The translations under genes and the position numbers were made by a program. The notes under the pieces were generated by a model, which was not told the origin of the DNA, did not search any database, and saw only the letters and a list, made by a program, of their open reading frames with translations. Source: Flavobacteriales bacterium (GTDB lineage: Bacteria > Bacteroidota > Bacteroidia > NS11-12g > UBA955). Taken from it: a stretch of 14,683 nt of DNA. Positions 7,089 through 13,784 of this stretch are shown one piece after another (within the stretch, counting starts at the first letter, position 1; each line of letters opens with the position of its first letter). The stretch lies in contig CANFVI010000027.1 in NCBI GenBank assembly GCA_947450405.1, positions 1-14,683 of the forward strand, written 5' to 3'.

Positions 7089-8441
7089 TTATTTACTCTC
7101 AGATGTTATTCTGGTTGTGAGAATTGCTGCCACTATCAGTAAAATACCACCGCACATTACCCCGTAAATTTGGTTATTGTGAAGGATGTTTTTCATAAAA
7201 TCACCAAAGAATAATGCGGCAATAATTTCGGGCAGTACAATAAAGAAATTGAATATGCCCATATAAATTCCAATTTTATTTTCGGGCAAACATCCGCTCA
7301 GCATGCTGTACGGCATTGATAAAATGCTGCTCCAAGCAATTCCAACGCATGCCATTACTCCATAAAGTCCCAAAATACTGTCTTTGTCAATAAAATAAAT
7401 TGATAGTAAACCAACTCCACCTATTAGCAAGCACAACATGTGGGTGTATTTGTTTGACAATTTAGATGCCAAAAAAGGAAGTAAAAATGCAAATAAGAAT
7501 GTAATGATATTTTGAAATGAGTAGGTTAATCCTGCAAATTCTGTTCCTCTGGTATACATAAGTTTGTTTTGGTCAACCATAGAAATCCAATCTTTTACAA
7601 TTACCGTTGAAGAACCATCGGCCGATCCTCCGTAAATAAAGTTGCCTACGGCGGGGGTGTAATAAAACCACATTAAAAACAATCCTGGCCAAGTTAAAAA
7701 TTGCACTAAAGCCAATTGTTTCATGCGTTTTGGCATTTTTAGAATTGCATCTAAAATCTCCTTGAAACCATGAACAAATCCACCTTTTTTATTTTTTAAT
7801 TCTTCAATTTCTTCTTGTGTTGGGGGATATTCTTTCGTTGTAAAAACGGTATACAGAACAAATGTGATAAAGGCTGCAGCACCTATATAAAAACTTATTT
7901 TTACGTTGTATGGAATTTGACCTTTTTCGGAAACATTGGTTACACCAAACCAATGAGATAATATCCAAGGCAAAGAGCTTGCAACAATGCTTCCTAATCC
8001 TATGAATAAACTTTGCATAGAAAAGCCCAAAGTTCTTTGTTCTTCAGGTAATTTATCTGCAACAAATGCCCTGAATGGTTCCATTGAAATATTTATAGAA
8101 GAATCTAAAATCCATAACAATCCAGCCGCCATCCAAAGTTGTGGTGAATTTGGCATAATTACCAAAGCGATAGAACTTAAAATGGCACCAAATAAAAAGT
8201 AGGGTCTTCTTCTTCCTAAAATAGGATGCCAAGTTTTATCACTGAGATAACCAATAATGGGCTGTACCAATAATCCTGTTAGTGGAGCTGCCAACCATAA
8301 AAATGGCAATTTATCGGGTTCAGCGCCTAAATATTCGTAAATAGAACTCATATTGGCCATTTGCAATGCCCAACCAAATTGGATTCCCATGAATCCAATA
8401 CTCATATTTACGATTTGAATGATTGATAAACGCGGCTTCAT
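7089..8441 (-). CDS. MFS sugar transporter, SLC45/sucrose-transporter-like
   Basis: Inner-membrane major facilitator protein, 450 residues, about 12 membrane segments in two halves. The N-terminus (FGWALQMANMSSIYEYLG) and the TM2-TM3 loop (GYLSDKTWHPILGRRRPYFL, residues about 64-83) match the sucrose/maltose-proton symporter and SLC45-like branch. So does the TM4 region with D-x-x-x-N and P-F-R-A-F-V-A-D (about 112-128). A longer polar loop of some 40 residues (about 268-310) lies between the first two segments of the second half. Start codon is 2 nt after the amylase stop, so the two are surely co-transcribed. Uptake of a disaccharide or short alpha-glucan released by that enzyme is the natural inference; the actual sugar is not shown by sequence. 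Confidence 0.85.
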   Translation of the reverse strand: MKPRLSIIQIVNMSIGFMGIQFGWALQMANMSSIYEYLGAEPDKLPFLWLAAPLTGLLVQPIIGYLSDKTWHPILGRRRPYFLFGAILSSIALVIMPNSPQLWMAAGLLWILDSSINISMEPFRAFVADKLPEEQRTLGFSMQSLFIGLGSIVASSLPWILSHWFGVTNVSEKGQIPYNVKISFYIGAAAFITFVLYTVFTTKEYPPTQEEIEELKNKKGGFVHGFKEILDAILKMPKRMKQLALVQFLTWPGLFLMWFYYTPAVGNFIYGGSADGSSTVIVKDWISMVDQNKLMYTRGTEFAGLTYSFQNIITFLFAFLLPFLASKLSNKYTHMLCLLIGGVGLLSIYFIDKDSILGLYGVMACVGIAWSSILSMPYSMLSGCLPENKIGIYMGIFNFFIVLPEIIAALFFGDFMKNILHNNQIYGVMCGGILLIVAAILTTRITSESK

Positions 8442-8443
8442 AT

Positions 8444-9838
8444 TTAATTATTTACTGTAAATAAGATATATCCAAAAGCCGGCAATATAAATTCACCTGC
8501 TTTGTTATCAAATTTGCTAGCAACATAAATGTCTTTTTCATTGGGAACATAACCACCTAGATTTTTAAAAGATTGAGTTCCGTTTGACATATTTGCAACT
8601 ACATAAATAGATTTCCCATCCATATTTCTTTCGAAAACAACCAATGAGCTCAAATCTTCGGAATTGTTTAAATTAATGAATTTTGTGGGAGCACCGTATT
8701 TGCCATTTGCCAATGCAGGTTGGTTGTGCTTTAATGCGTTCATTTTCCTGTACCAACCATATAAAGTTGTATCACCCCAAGTAATTGGGTCTTTCTCAAA
8801 GAATTGCAATCTCTTTTTATTGTTTGCTTCTTCACCACTGTAAATCAAAGGGAATGATTGCGGCAAGGTATAATTCAAGACGCTGAATAATTGCCAATTA
8901 TTACCATACTTTTCTTCAACGGTTCCATTCCAAGAATTCTCATCATGGTTGGTTAAGAAGTGCATTCTATATACGTCAGAAGGGGTTTCTGTGTAGGTTT
9001 TTTTGATGTGGTTTTGAAAATCTTTGTAAGTTTTTTTCCCTAATGCAATTTCCGAACTTAATCCATGAAAACTCCACGAGTAATTTGCGTTAAAAGCATT
9101 CGTATAAAATTCTTTTGGATTTGGATTGATATCAGTTTGGGTTTCCATTTCGGCCAACATGAAAACAGGTTTAATTGCTTCCAATTCAGTTCTTGCTTGG
9201 GTCCAAAAATCTGCCGGAACCAAAAAAGCTACATCACATCTAAATCCATCAATATCACATTCTTTTACCCAGAATTTCATCGATTCAATCATTGCCTTTC
9301 TTAATTCAGTATTCGAGTAATTTAATTTGGCAACATCCGACCAATCGTATTGGGTAATGATGTTTCCAGCATTATCTTTTTCGTACCAATCAGCGTGATC
9401 TGTAATCCATGCATGATCCCAAGAAGTGTGGTTTGCAACCCAGTCAATAATTACTTTTTGACCATTGTTGTGGGCTTCTTTAACCATTGCTTTAAAATCA
9501 TCTAGATTCCCAAATTCAGGATTAATAGCGGTATAGTTTTTAACACTGTAGTAACTCCCTAAAGTGCCTTTTCGGTTTTTAATACCAATAGGATTTATTG
9601 GCATAATCCAAAGAATATCAGCTCCTAATTCTTTAATGCGGGGAATGTCTTTTGTAAAAGCTTTGAATGTGCCTTCAGCGGTGTGCTGACGCACATTTAC
9701 TTCGTAAATAACTGATTGTTTGCTCCATTCTGGGGCATTTAAATTTGTTTTAGATGTAGATTCATTGGTTGATCTGCATCCACCAATTGCAATGATTGCA
9801 CTTAATAAAATAAGTTGAATAGTTTTGAAAATTTTCAT
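8444..9838 (-). CDS. GH13 alpha-amylase-family lipoprotein
   Basis: Predicted lipid-anchored glycoside hydrolase family 13 enzyme, acting on alpha-1,4-glucans outside the inner membrane. Residues 1-20 are a lipoprotein signal with lipobox I-G-G-C21; the next residues (RSTNES) are not strongly acidic. The (beta/alpha)8 barrel starts near residue 43. All conserved regions are present: region I D132-x-x-x-N136-H137, region II R200-x-D202 (nucleophile, in GFRCDVAF), region III E230 (acid/base, in MLAEMET) and region IV N297-H298-D299. A short C-terminal beta domain (about 385-464) follows. At 464 residues it is a compact GH13 without extra binding modules. Amylase, maltogenic or transferase activity cannot be separated by eye. 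First gene of a two-gene unit with the MFS transporter; an inverted repeat lies upstream. No SusC/SusD pair is near. Confidence 0.92.
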   Translation of the reverse strand: MKIFKTIQLILLSAIIAIGGCRSTNESTSKTNLNAPEWSKQSVIYEVNVRQHTAEGTFKAFTKDIPRIKELGADILWIMPINPIGIKNRKGTLGSYYSVKNYTAINPEFGNLDDFKAMVKEAHNNGQKVIIDWVANHTSWDHAWITDHADWYEKDNAGNIITQYDWSDVAKLNYSNTELRKAMIESMKFWVKECDIDGFRCDVAFLVPADFWTQARTELEAIKPVFMLAEMETQTDINPNPKEFYTNAFNANYSWSFHGLSSEIALGKKTYKDFQNHIKKTYTETPSDVYRMHFLTNHDENSWNGTVEEKYGNNWQLFSVLNYTLPQSFPLIYSGEEANNKKRLQFFEKDPITWGDTTLYGWYRKMNALKHNQPALANGKYGAPTKFINLNNSEDLSSLVVFERNMDGKSIYVVANMSNGTQSFKNLGGYVPNEKDIYVASKFDNKAGEFILPAFGYILFTVNN

Positions 9839-9858
9839 GGTGTCAGTTTTACACTAAG

Positions 9859-9890
9859 TAATGAGGTGCAAGATAGTAATTTCCTCATTA
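9859..9890. repeat. 8-bp inverted repeat around the putative amylase promoter
   Basis: TAATGAGG (9859-9866) and its exact complement CCTCATTA (9883-9890) are separated by 16 nt, with arm centres 24 bp apart. The 16-nt spacer contains the weak candidate -7 element of the amylase gene (TATCTTGC, minus strand 9875-9868). Two operator half-sites or a leader hairpin are both possible. The arms lie 21-52 nt before the amylase ATG. Confidence 0.45.
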
Positions 9891-9898
9891 TAAGCCAA
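9868..9898 (-). promoter_or_regulatory. weak candidate promoter of the amylase/MFS unit
   Basis: On the minus strand TTG (9898-9896), 20 nt, then TATCTTGC (9875-9868), which matches TAnnTTTG at six... of the six fixed positions only four (TA, T, T) agree, so this is a weak match supported mainly by ideal spacing to the -33 TTG. It would give a leader of about 25 nt. Confidence 0.25.
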
Positions 9899-9982
9899 AT
9901 TATTTGATTTTTAGGTTTGTATTAATCTTTCAATTTAGCCATGTATTTCAGGTAGGAATTATTTCAAGTAAAATTTACAAAG

Positions 9983-9990
9983 TATCTTTG
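9983..9990 (+). promoter_or_regulatory. candidate -7 element of the YbjN-like gene
   Basis: TATCTTTG is a perfect TAnnTTTG match ending 4 nt before the GTG at 9995, predicting a leaderless message. No -33 TTG is seen at 19-21 nt upstream. A second perfect match, TAGGTTTG at 9912-9919, also lacks a -33 partner and would give a leader of about 70 nt, so the choice between them is open. Confidence 0.35.
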
Positions 9991-9994
9991 TTTC

Positions 9995-10462
9995 GTGGAA
10001 ATTAAGGATTTAGTTAAAACTGTTGAGTTGGCAATAGTTGAAATGGGATTAAGTAAGGAAGAATCTCAAGCTGATGAACAAGGTCAGTGGATATTATTAA
10101 AAAACGAAACCCCAATTTATATCGATGCTTGGGATGACAAACAATCAACACCTTGGAATTATTTTATTTTTGAACAAGATAAAACAGTTTTTCAAATTAC
10201 TGTTCCATTTTGTTATGGACCAACATTAAAACGTTCTGAGTTTTTGGAAGAGCTTTTGGTGGTAAATTTGAATTTGCACTTGGGTAAATTTTCATACAAT
10301 ACACGCGACAATGTTGTGGTGTTGAGTTACCGAGTTCCAGGTTCTGCATTTAAACCAGATAGCCTAGGTCCAACCATTGATGCGTTGGCATATTATGCGG
10401 AAATGGCGTATCATGTTTTGAAAGATGAATTTAATTTAAAACGTGTTGTTGAAGGCAATTAA
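9995..10462 (+). CDS. YbjN / type III secretion chaperone-like fold protein
   Basis: A 155-residue soluble protein with no signal peptide or membrane segment. The order of elements fits the YbjN / Tir-chaperone-like fold: an N-terminal helix (about 4-18), a beta meander (QGQWILLKN, IYIDAWDD, WNYFIFEQ, VFQITVPF) about residues 28-72, a helix (RSEFLEELLVVNLNL), strands with GKFSYNTRDNVVVLSYRVP (about 96-114), and a C-terminal helix. Proteins of this fold bind peptides or partner proteins; the function here is unknown and no secretion system is nearby. The start is GTG at 9995: no ATG lies upstream in frame before a TAG at 9953, and the next ATG would lose the first helix. Probably co-transcribed with the lipoprotein 24 nt downstream; divergent from the amylase. 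Confidence 0.7.
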   Translation: MEIKDLVKTVELAIVEMGLSKEESQADEQGQWILLKNETPIYIDAWDDKQSTPWNYFIFEQDKTVFQITVPFCYGPTLKRSEFLEELLVVNLNLHLGKFSYNTRDNVVVLSYRVPGSAFKPDSLGPTIDALAYYAEMAYHVLKDEFNLKRVVEGN

Positions 10463-10486
10463 TTCAATCTTTGTAATATTGTAAAA

Positions 10487-11212
10487 ATGAAAAAATATTT
10501 ATCAGTTTTCTTGGTTTTAGGAATTTTATTCGCTGCTTGTGGCAATAAACAAAATGAGTCATCATTTAAAAAGTCCTATGAATTTTCGCAAAAAGCGTTA
10601 GATCATGCTACCAGTGCTCAAATTCTAACACAATGGGTTGCGAATGATTCAACCATTGGCAAATGGGCTTATGATAGTTTGGCCTTATATCATTATTTCT
10701 ATGCAGTTAATCCTTCGGCGGTTCGAAATCCCTCAACAGCTATGTTTTTTGTAGACAAAGGATTATCCCTCAATAATAACAATGAATATTTGAAAGAAAT
10801 CAAAGGGAAATTGTTGCTTGAACAAGGTAAAGACACATTGTCGTACAATATGTTTTTTGATCTTTGGAAGGCTACACAGAATTATACGTACTATTGGGAT
10901 ATGGCATTTATTGAAACAGCAAGGGGTAAAATTGCTGTGGTTGATTCAATGATTCAGCAGATAATGAAAGCGCCAGACAACATGGAAAAAAAGGTAAGAT
11001 TGGCACATTTAGAAGCTCAAATTCAAGAAGAAGTTCCAGCGAAAGCAGCATTTCTATATTTAAATTCTTTGTTGCAAAACAGCCGTCATGATGTTTTGGG
11101 AGCAGCTCAATCTTTGCAAGAAGCGTTGAAGATATCTCCAAAATTCTATGCAGCTCAAAGAACAATTGTTGAATTGCAAAGGGCAGAAGCTCAGCGTATG
11201 CAGCGCCGTTAA
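10487..11212 (+). CDS. lipoprotein with TPR-like helical repeats
   Basis: A 241-residue predicted lipoprotein of unknown function. The signal is MKK, a hydrophobic stretch and a cysteine at 18 (LFAAC; Phe at -3 is less usual but acceptable). The residues after the cysteine (GNKQNESS) lack the acidic cluster reported as a surface-export signal in some Bacteroidota, so a periplasm-facing anchor is more likely. The mature part is helical throughout. Paired amphipathic helices, for example around residues 84-115, 150-185 and 195-235 (AAFLYLNSLL, AAQSLQEALKISPKFYAAQ), look like degenerate tetratricopeptide repeats, which usually mediate protein contacts. A near -7 match lies in the 24-nt gap after the YbjN-like gene, but co-transcription with it is likely. 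Its stop codon overlaps that of the convergent EEP gene by 4 nt. Confidence 0.75.
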   Translation: MKKYLSVFLVLGILFAACGNKQNESSFKKSYEFSQKALDHATSAQILTQWVANDSTIGKWAYDSLALYHYFYAVNPSAVRNPSTAMFFVDKGLSLNNNNEYLKEIKGKLLLEQGKDTLSYNMFFDLWKATQNYTYYWDMAFIETARGKIAVVDSMIQQIMKAPDNMEKKVRLAHLEAQIQEEVPAKAAFLYLNSLLQNSRHDVLGAAQSLQEALKISPKFYAAQRTIVELQRAEAQRMQRR

Positions 11213-12321
11213 TAAAATAATTGGTCTATTTTAAAGATAGAAGAAACGAGTTTGTGATCACCCGGAACATTTGACCTGCTGTTATAACCAATGCAGGTCA
11301 TTGGATCGGAAAATAATATGTAATCAATCCTGAAACTTGGAAATGGCCCTTTATAGGTTGTTTCTAGTCCTCTTCCACATTTTACAAATGCATCTCCCAA
11401 ACCATTACAAACTTTACGGTAGGTATGACTTGCTGGAACATCATTAAAATCGCCAACCACAATTTTTGGAATTTTACATTCGGCCAAATTATTCGTTAAT
11501 ATCTCTGTCTGGTCTGCTCTTTTCGCGTAGGCAAGTTTCATTCTACTAATCAAACCATCTGTGTGTTCTTTGTCGAGTTCCTTGTTTGAATTGACATTTT
11601 CTATGGTTTTATAATCAGATTTATTAAATCTAAAAGATTGTAAATGAACATTATAAACTCGAATTGTTTTATCTATGGCTAATTCTTTTGAGTGCATTTT
11701 TATATCCACCCACATGGCCATATTTCCGGTGTTTTCTCCAAATGAAATGCGTTTCCATTTGTGAATAGGATACTTAGAGAAAATCATCATACCGTAAGGT
11801 CTATTTTCAGTAAGTTTATAAACAACACCATATTGATAATTACAGCGTTTTTTCATTCTTTGAAACAGCGATATCATTGTTTCGTTTTTTGCATACACTT
11901 CTTGCAAACAAACAACATCGGCATTCTCGGTTTGAATAATTTCTATGACTGAGTCTTGTTGCCAACTATCAGAAAAAGCCCCGAATAAATTTGCATTATA
12001 AGTAATTACTTTGCATAAATCTTGAGGCCTAGATTGAAAATCGGGTTTTGAATTCCACTGAAAATACAAACTCATTTGTCCTAAGTTAAACAAGAAAAAT
12101 GCTGCGGGAATCAAGCTTTTCCATTTCAATTGAATTAACCAATATATGAGGAAACATAAATTCAGTGCAAACAAAACTGGAAATGCAAGACCAATTAATG
12201 GCAGAAAACTACTTATTTTGGGAGAAAAAGATGCAACTTGTCCTGATGCCATAAGCAACAGACCTATAATAATTGTTACAGGAAAAACAACGAAGTTGAA
12301 TATTTTAATCAGTAATTTCAC
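11209..12321 (-). CDS. membrane endonuclease/exonuclease/phosphatase-fold protein
   Basis: Predicted metal-dependent hydrolase of the EEP (DNase I-like) superfamily, anchored in the membrane. About three hydrophobic segments (roughly 6-26, 38-64, 68-87) precede the catalytic domain from about residue 103. Active-site motifs are in order: N109 in ITYNANLFG, E141 in CLQEVY, H226 in YNVHLQSFRF, D291-x-N293 in VVGDFNDVP, D333 in RIDYILFS, and the final D355-H356 pair in PGDHKLV. Whether it cuts nucleic acid, a sugar phosphate or a lipid headgroup is unknown; the membrane anchor with the domain probably outside argues against a DNA-repair role despite being in a mutL operon. The start is GTG at 12321, sharing one base with the rhomboid 2 stop (TAGTG). 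Last gene of the operon; 370 residues. Confidence 0.88.
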   Translation of the reverse strand: MKLLIKIFNFVVFPVTIIIGLLLMASGQVASFSPKISSFLPLIGLAFPVLFALNLCFLIYWLIQLKWKSLIPAAFFLFNLGQMSLYFQWNSKPDFQSRPQDLCKVITYNANLFGAFSDSWQQDSVIEIIQTENADVVCLQEVYAKNETMISLFQRMKKRCNYQYGVVYKLTENRPYGMMIFSKYPIHKWKRISFGENTGNMAMWVDIKMHSKELAIDKTIRVYNVHLQSFRFNKSDYKTIENVNSNKELDKEHTDGLISRMKLAYAKRADQTEILTNNLAECKIPKIVVGDFNDVPASHTYRKVCNGLGDAFVKCGRGLETTYKGPFPSFRIDYILFSDPMTCIGYNSRSNVPGDHKLVSSIFKIDQLFY

Positions 12322-13133
12322 TATTTATTTTTGCTTGCCGAAAATAACTTTTCTTTCTCTTTTGCATTTAAACTATCATACCCATTCGCACTGATTTTAT
12401 CTAAAATTGCATCAATTTCTTGTTGGCTTGGCGCTGAATTTGAATTGATATTGACTTTTGCGGTTCGTTTAGGTTTGCTGTTTTTTGAGGGAAATTTTAT
12501 GTTTGGAAAATTCCACATTCCTTTTACCTCAGTGATATATGCCAAACCAAATAGATAACCCCCTAAATGCGCCAAATTGCCGCCAAAATTTGCATGTAAT
12601 AAAAGTGCAATAATGTCATAAGCAATTTTTACAATTACTATCCATTTCAATTCAATTTGAACAATGCCAAAAAGAAAAACACTATACGTTGGTGCAATCA
12701 TTGCCGAACCAATGAGAAGCGCTGCAATTCCACCCGATGCCCCAAGAAGCATGTTTGAATCTCCAGAAATTTGAAGCACCAACGCATATAAAAATGTACC
12801 CGAAAGTCCACCCCAAAGGAATAATCTTAAAATATGTTTTTCACCAATTAAATTTTCTAATATGGTGCCTATAAAATATAGCCAAAGCATATTTCCCAGA
12901 AGGTGCATAAATCCCTCATGAACAAAAATATTGGTTAAGAATGTATAGAAATAGAGCAAATAAGATTTTACTGGGTCAAAAGTTAGACTTTCTGTGACTA
13001 ATATTCCTCCAGGAAAAAAACTGATAATTTTCAGAATGATAAACAAAAGTACATTTACCCAAATCAAATTCACAACAATACCGTTTAGTGGGCTAAATGG
13101 CTTGTTCAACACCGTAAATGGTTTGTTATTCAT
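12321..13133 (-). CDS. rhomboid-family intramembrane serine protease 2 (with C-terminal tail domain)
   Basis: Predicted six-or-more-helix rhomboid protease cutting membrane proteins within the bilayer. The catalytic dyad is visible: S133 in GASGG and H189 in LAHLGG. The H77-x-x-x-N81 motif in TM2 (HLLGN), which lines the oxyanion region, is also present. After the last helix a cytosolic tail of about 65 residues has a basic, disordered stretch (about 212-232). It ends in a compact helical segment, QEIDAILDKISANGYDSLNAKEKEKL, which I recognise as the DUF6576-type tail common on Bacteroidota rhomboids. Starts 3 nt after the rhomboid 1 stop and shares one base with the downstream EEP start, so it is tightly coupled. 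Substrate unknown. 270 residues. Confidence 0.93.
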   Translation of the reverse strand: MNNKPFTVLNKPFSPLNGIVVNLIWVNVLLFIILKIISFFPGGILVTESLTFDPVKSYLLYFYTFLTNIFVHEGFMHLLGNMLWLYFIGTILENLIGEKHILRLFLWGGLSGTFLYALVLQISGDSNMLLGASGGIAALLIGSAMIAPTYSVFLFGIVQIELKWIVIVKIAYDIIALLLHANFGGNLAHLGGYLFGLAYITEVKGMWNFPNIKFPSKNSKPKRTAKVNINSNSAPSQQEIDAILDKISANGYDSLNAKEKEKLFSASKNK

Positions 13134-13136
13134 GAT

Positions 13137-13784
13137 TTAAACTTTCCTATATTTTTGCCAAATTTTTATGATAATAAATCCAGATAATGCGCCACCGATA
13201 TGTGCAAAGTGTGCAATTGAATCTGATTGTAAATCTAAGAAACCGAAAATTACATCAATGCCTACAATTACCGGAACCAAGTATTTCGCTTTGATAGGGT
13301 AGGGTATAAACAAGAAAATCATGCTTTCATTAGGATATAAAACAGCGAAAGCTGTCATTACTCCGTATAATGCTCCGCTTGCTCCAAGCATTGCAGGATA
13401 AGGAATAGTTGAACCAACCGCATGGTTTGGAAAAAAATAGCCAGTTTGACTATAAATAAAAAATCCAAACCAAATAAAATGAACCAAAACGGCACCCAAA
13501 CCACTGATAAAAAACAATTTCAAAAACCTAGGAGTTCCCAAACGCAATTCTACCACCATTCCAAATGAAAATAATGCCAATGCATTAAAAAGGATGTGCC
13601 CAATTCCACCATGACAAAAAATATGTGTTACCAATTGCCAAATTCTAAATTGCGAACTATCTGGATAATATAAGAACCATTGTGATGGGTCAATTCCAAC
13701 TCTTGGCAATGCCAATTGTGCCATTGAACCTAAACCCATAATGATAAGGATGTTTTTCAATCCTGGGGGCATGTTTTGAATCAT
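13137..13784 (-). CDS. rhomboid-family intramembrane serine protease 1
   Basis: Compact rhomboid protease of 215 residues, essentially the six-helix core with no tail domain. Catalytic Ser136 is in GASGALYG and the partner His195 in AHFAHIGG. H63-x-x-x-N67 (HILFN) is present in TM2, and the L1 loop (WQLVTHIFCHGG) is typical. A loop of about 25 residues (112-130, rich in aromatic and Pro residues) before the serine helix is longer than in rhomboid 2. The two rhomboids differ enough that they are old paralogues, not a recent duplication. Its ATG overlaps the mutL stop as ATGA, implying translational coupling with mutL. I recall this mutL-rhomboid-rhomboid order as widespread in the phylum; the reason for it is not known to me. 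Confidence 0.94.
   Translation of the reverse strand: MIQNMPPGLKNILIIMGLGSMAQLALPRVGIDPSQWFLYYPDSSQFRIWQLVTHIFCHGGIGHILFNALALFSFGMVVELRLGTPRFLKLFFISGLGAVLVHFIWFGFFIYSQTGYFFPNHAVGSTIPYPAMLGASGALYGVMTAFAVLYPNESMIFLFIPYPIKAKYLVPVIVGIDVIFGFLDLQSDSIAHFAHIGGALSGFIIIKIWQKYRKV

Noticed and set aside
7076..7089. Palindrome ATCAAT-AA-ATTGAT across the permease/MFS stop codons.
   Set aside because: AT-only stem of 6 bp with a 2-nt loop cannot act as an intrinsic terminator.
3180..9851. 12-mer GTGTCAGTTTTA shared by the htpG spacer (3180-3191) and the amylase leader (9840-9851).
   Set aside because: A shared 12-mer is expected by chance in an AT-rich window of this size, and the two copies sit at quite different distances from their start codons (51 nt and 1 nt).
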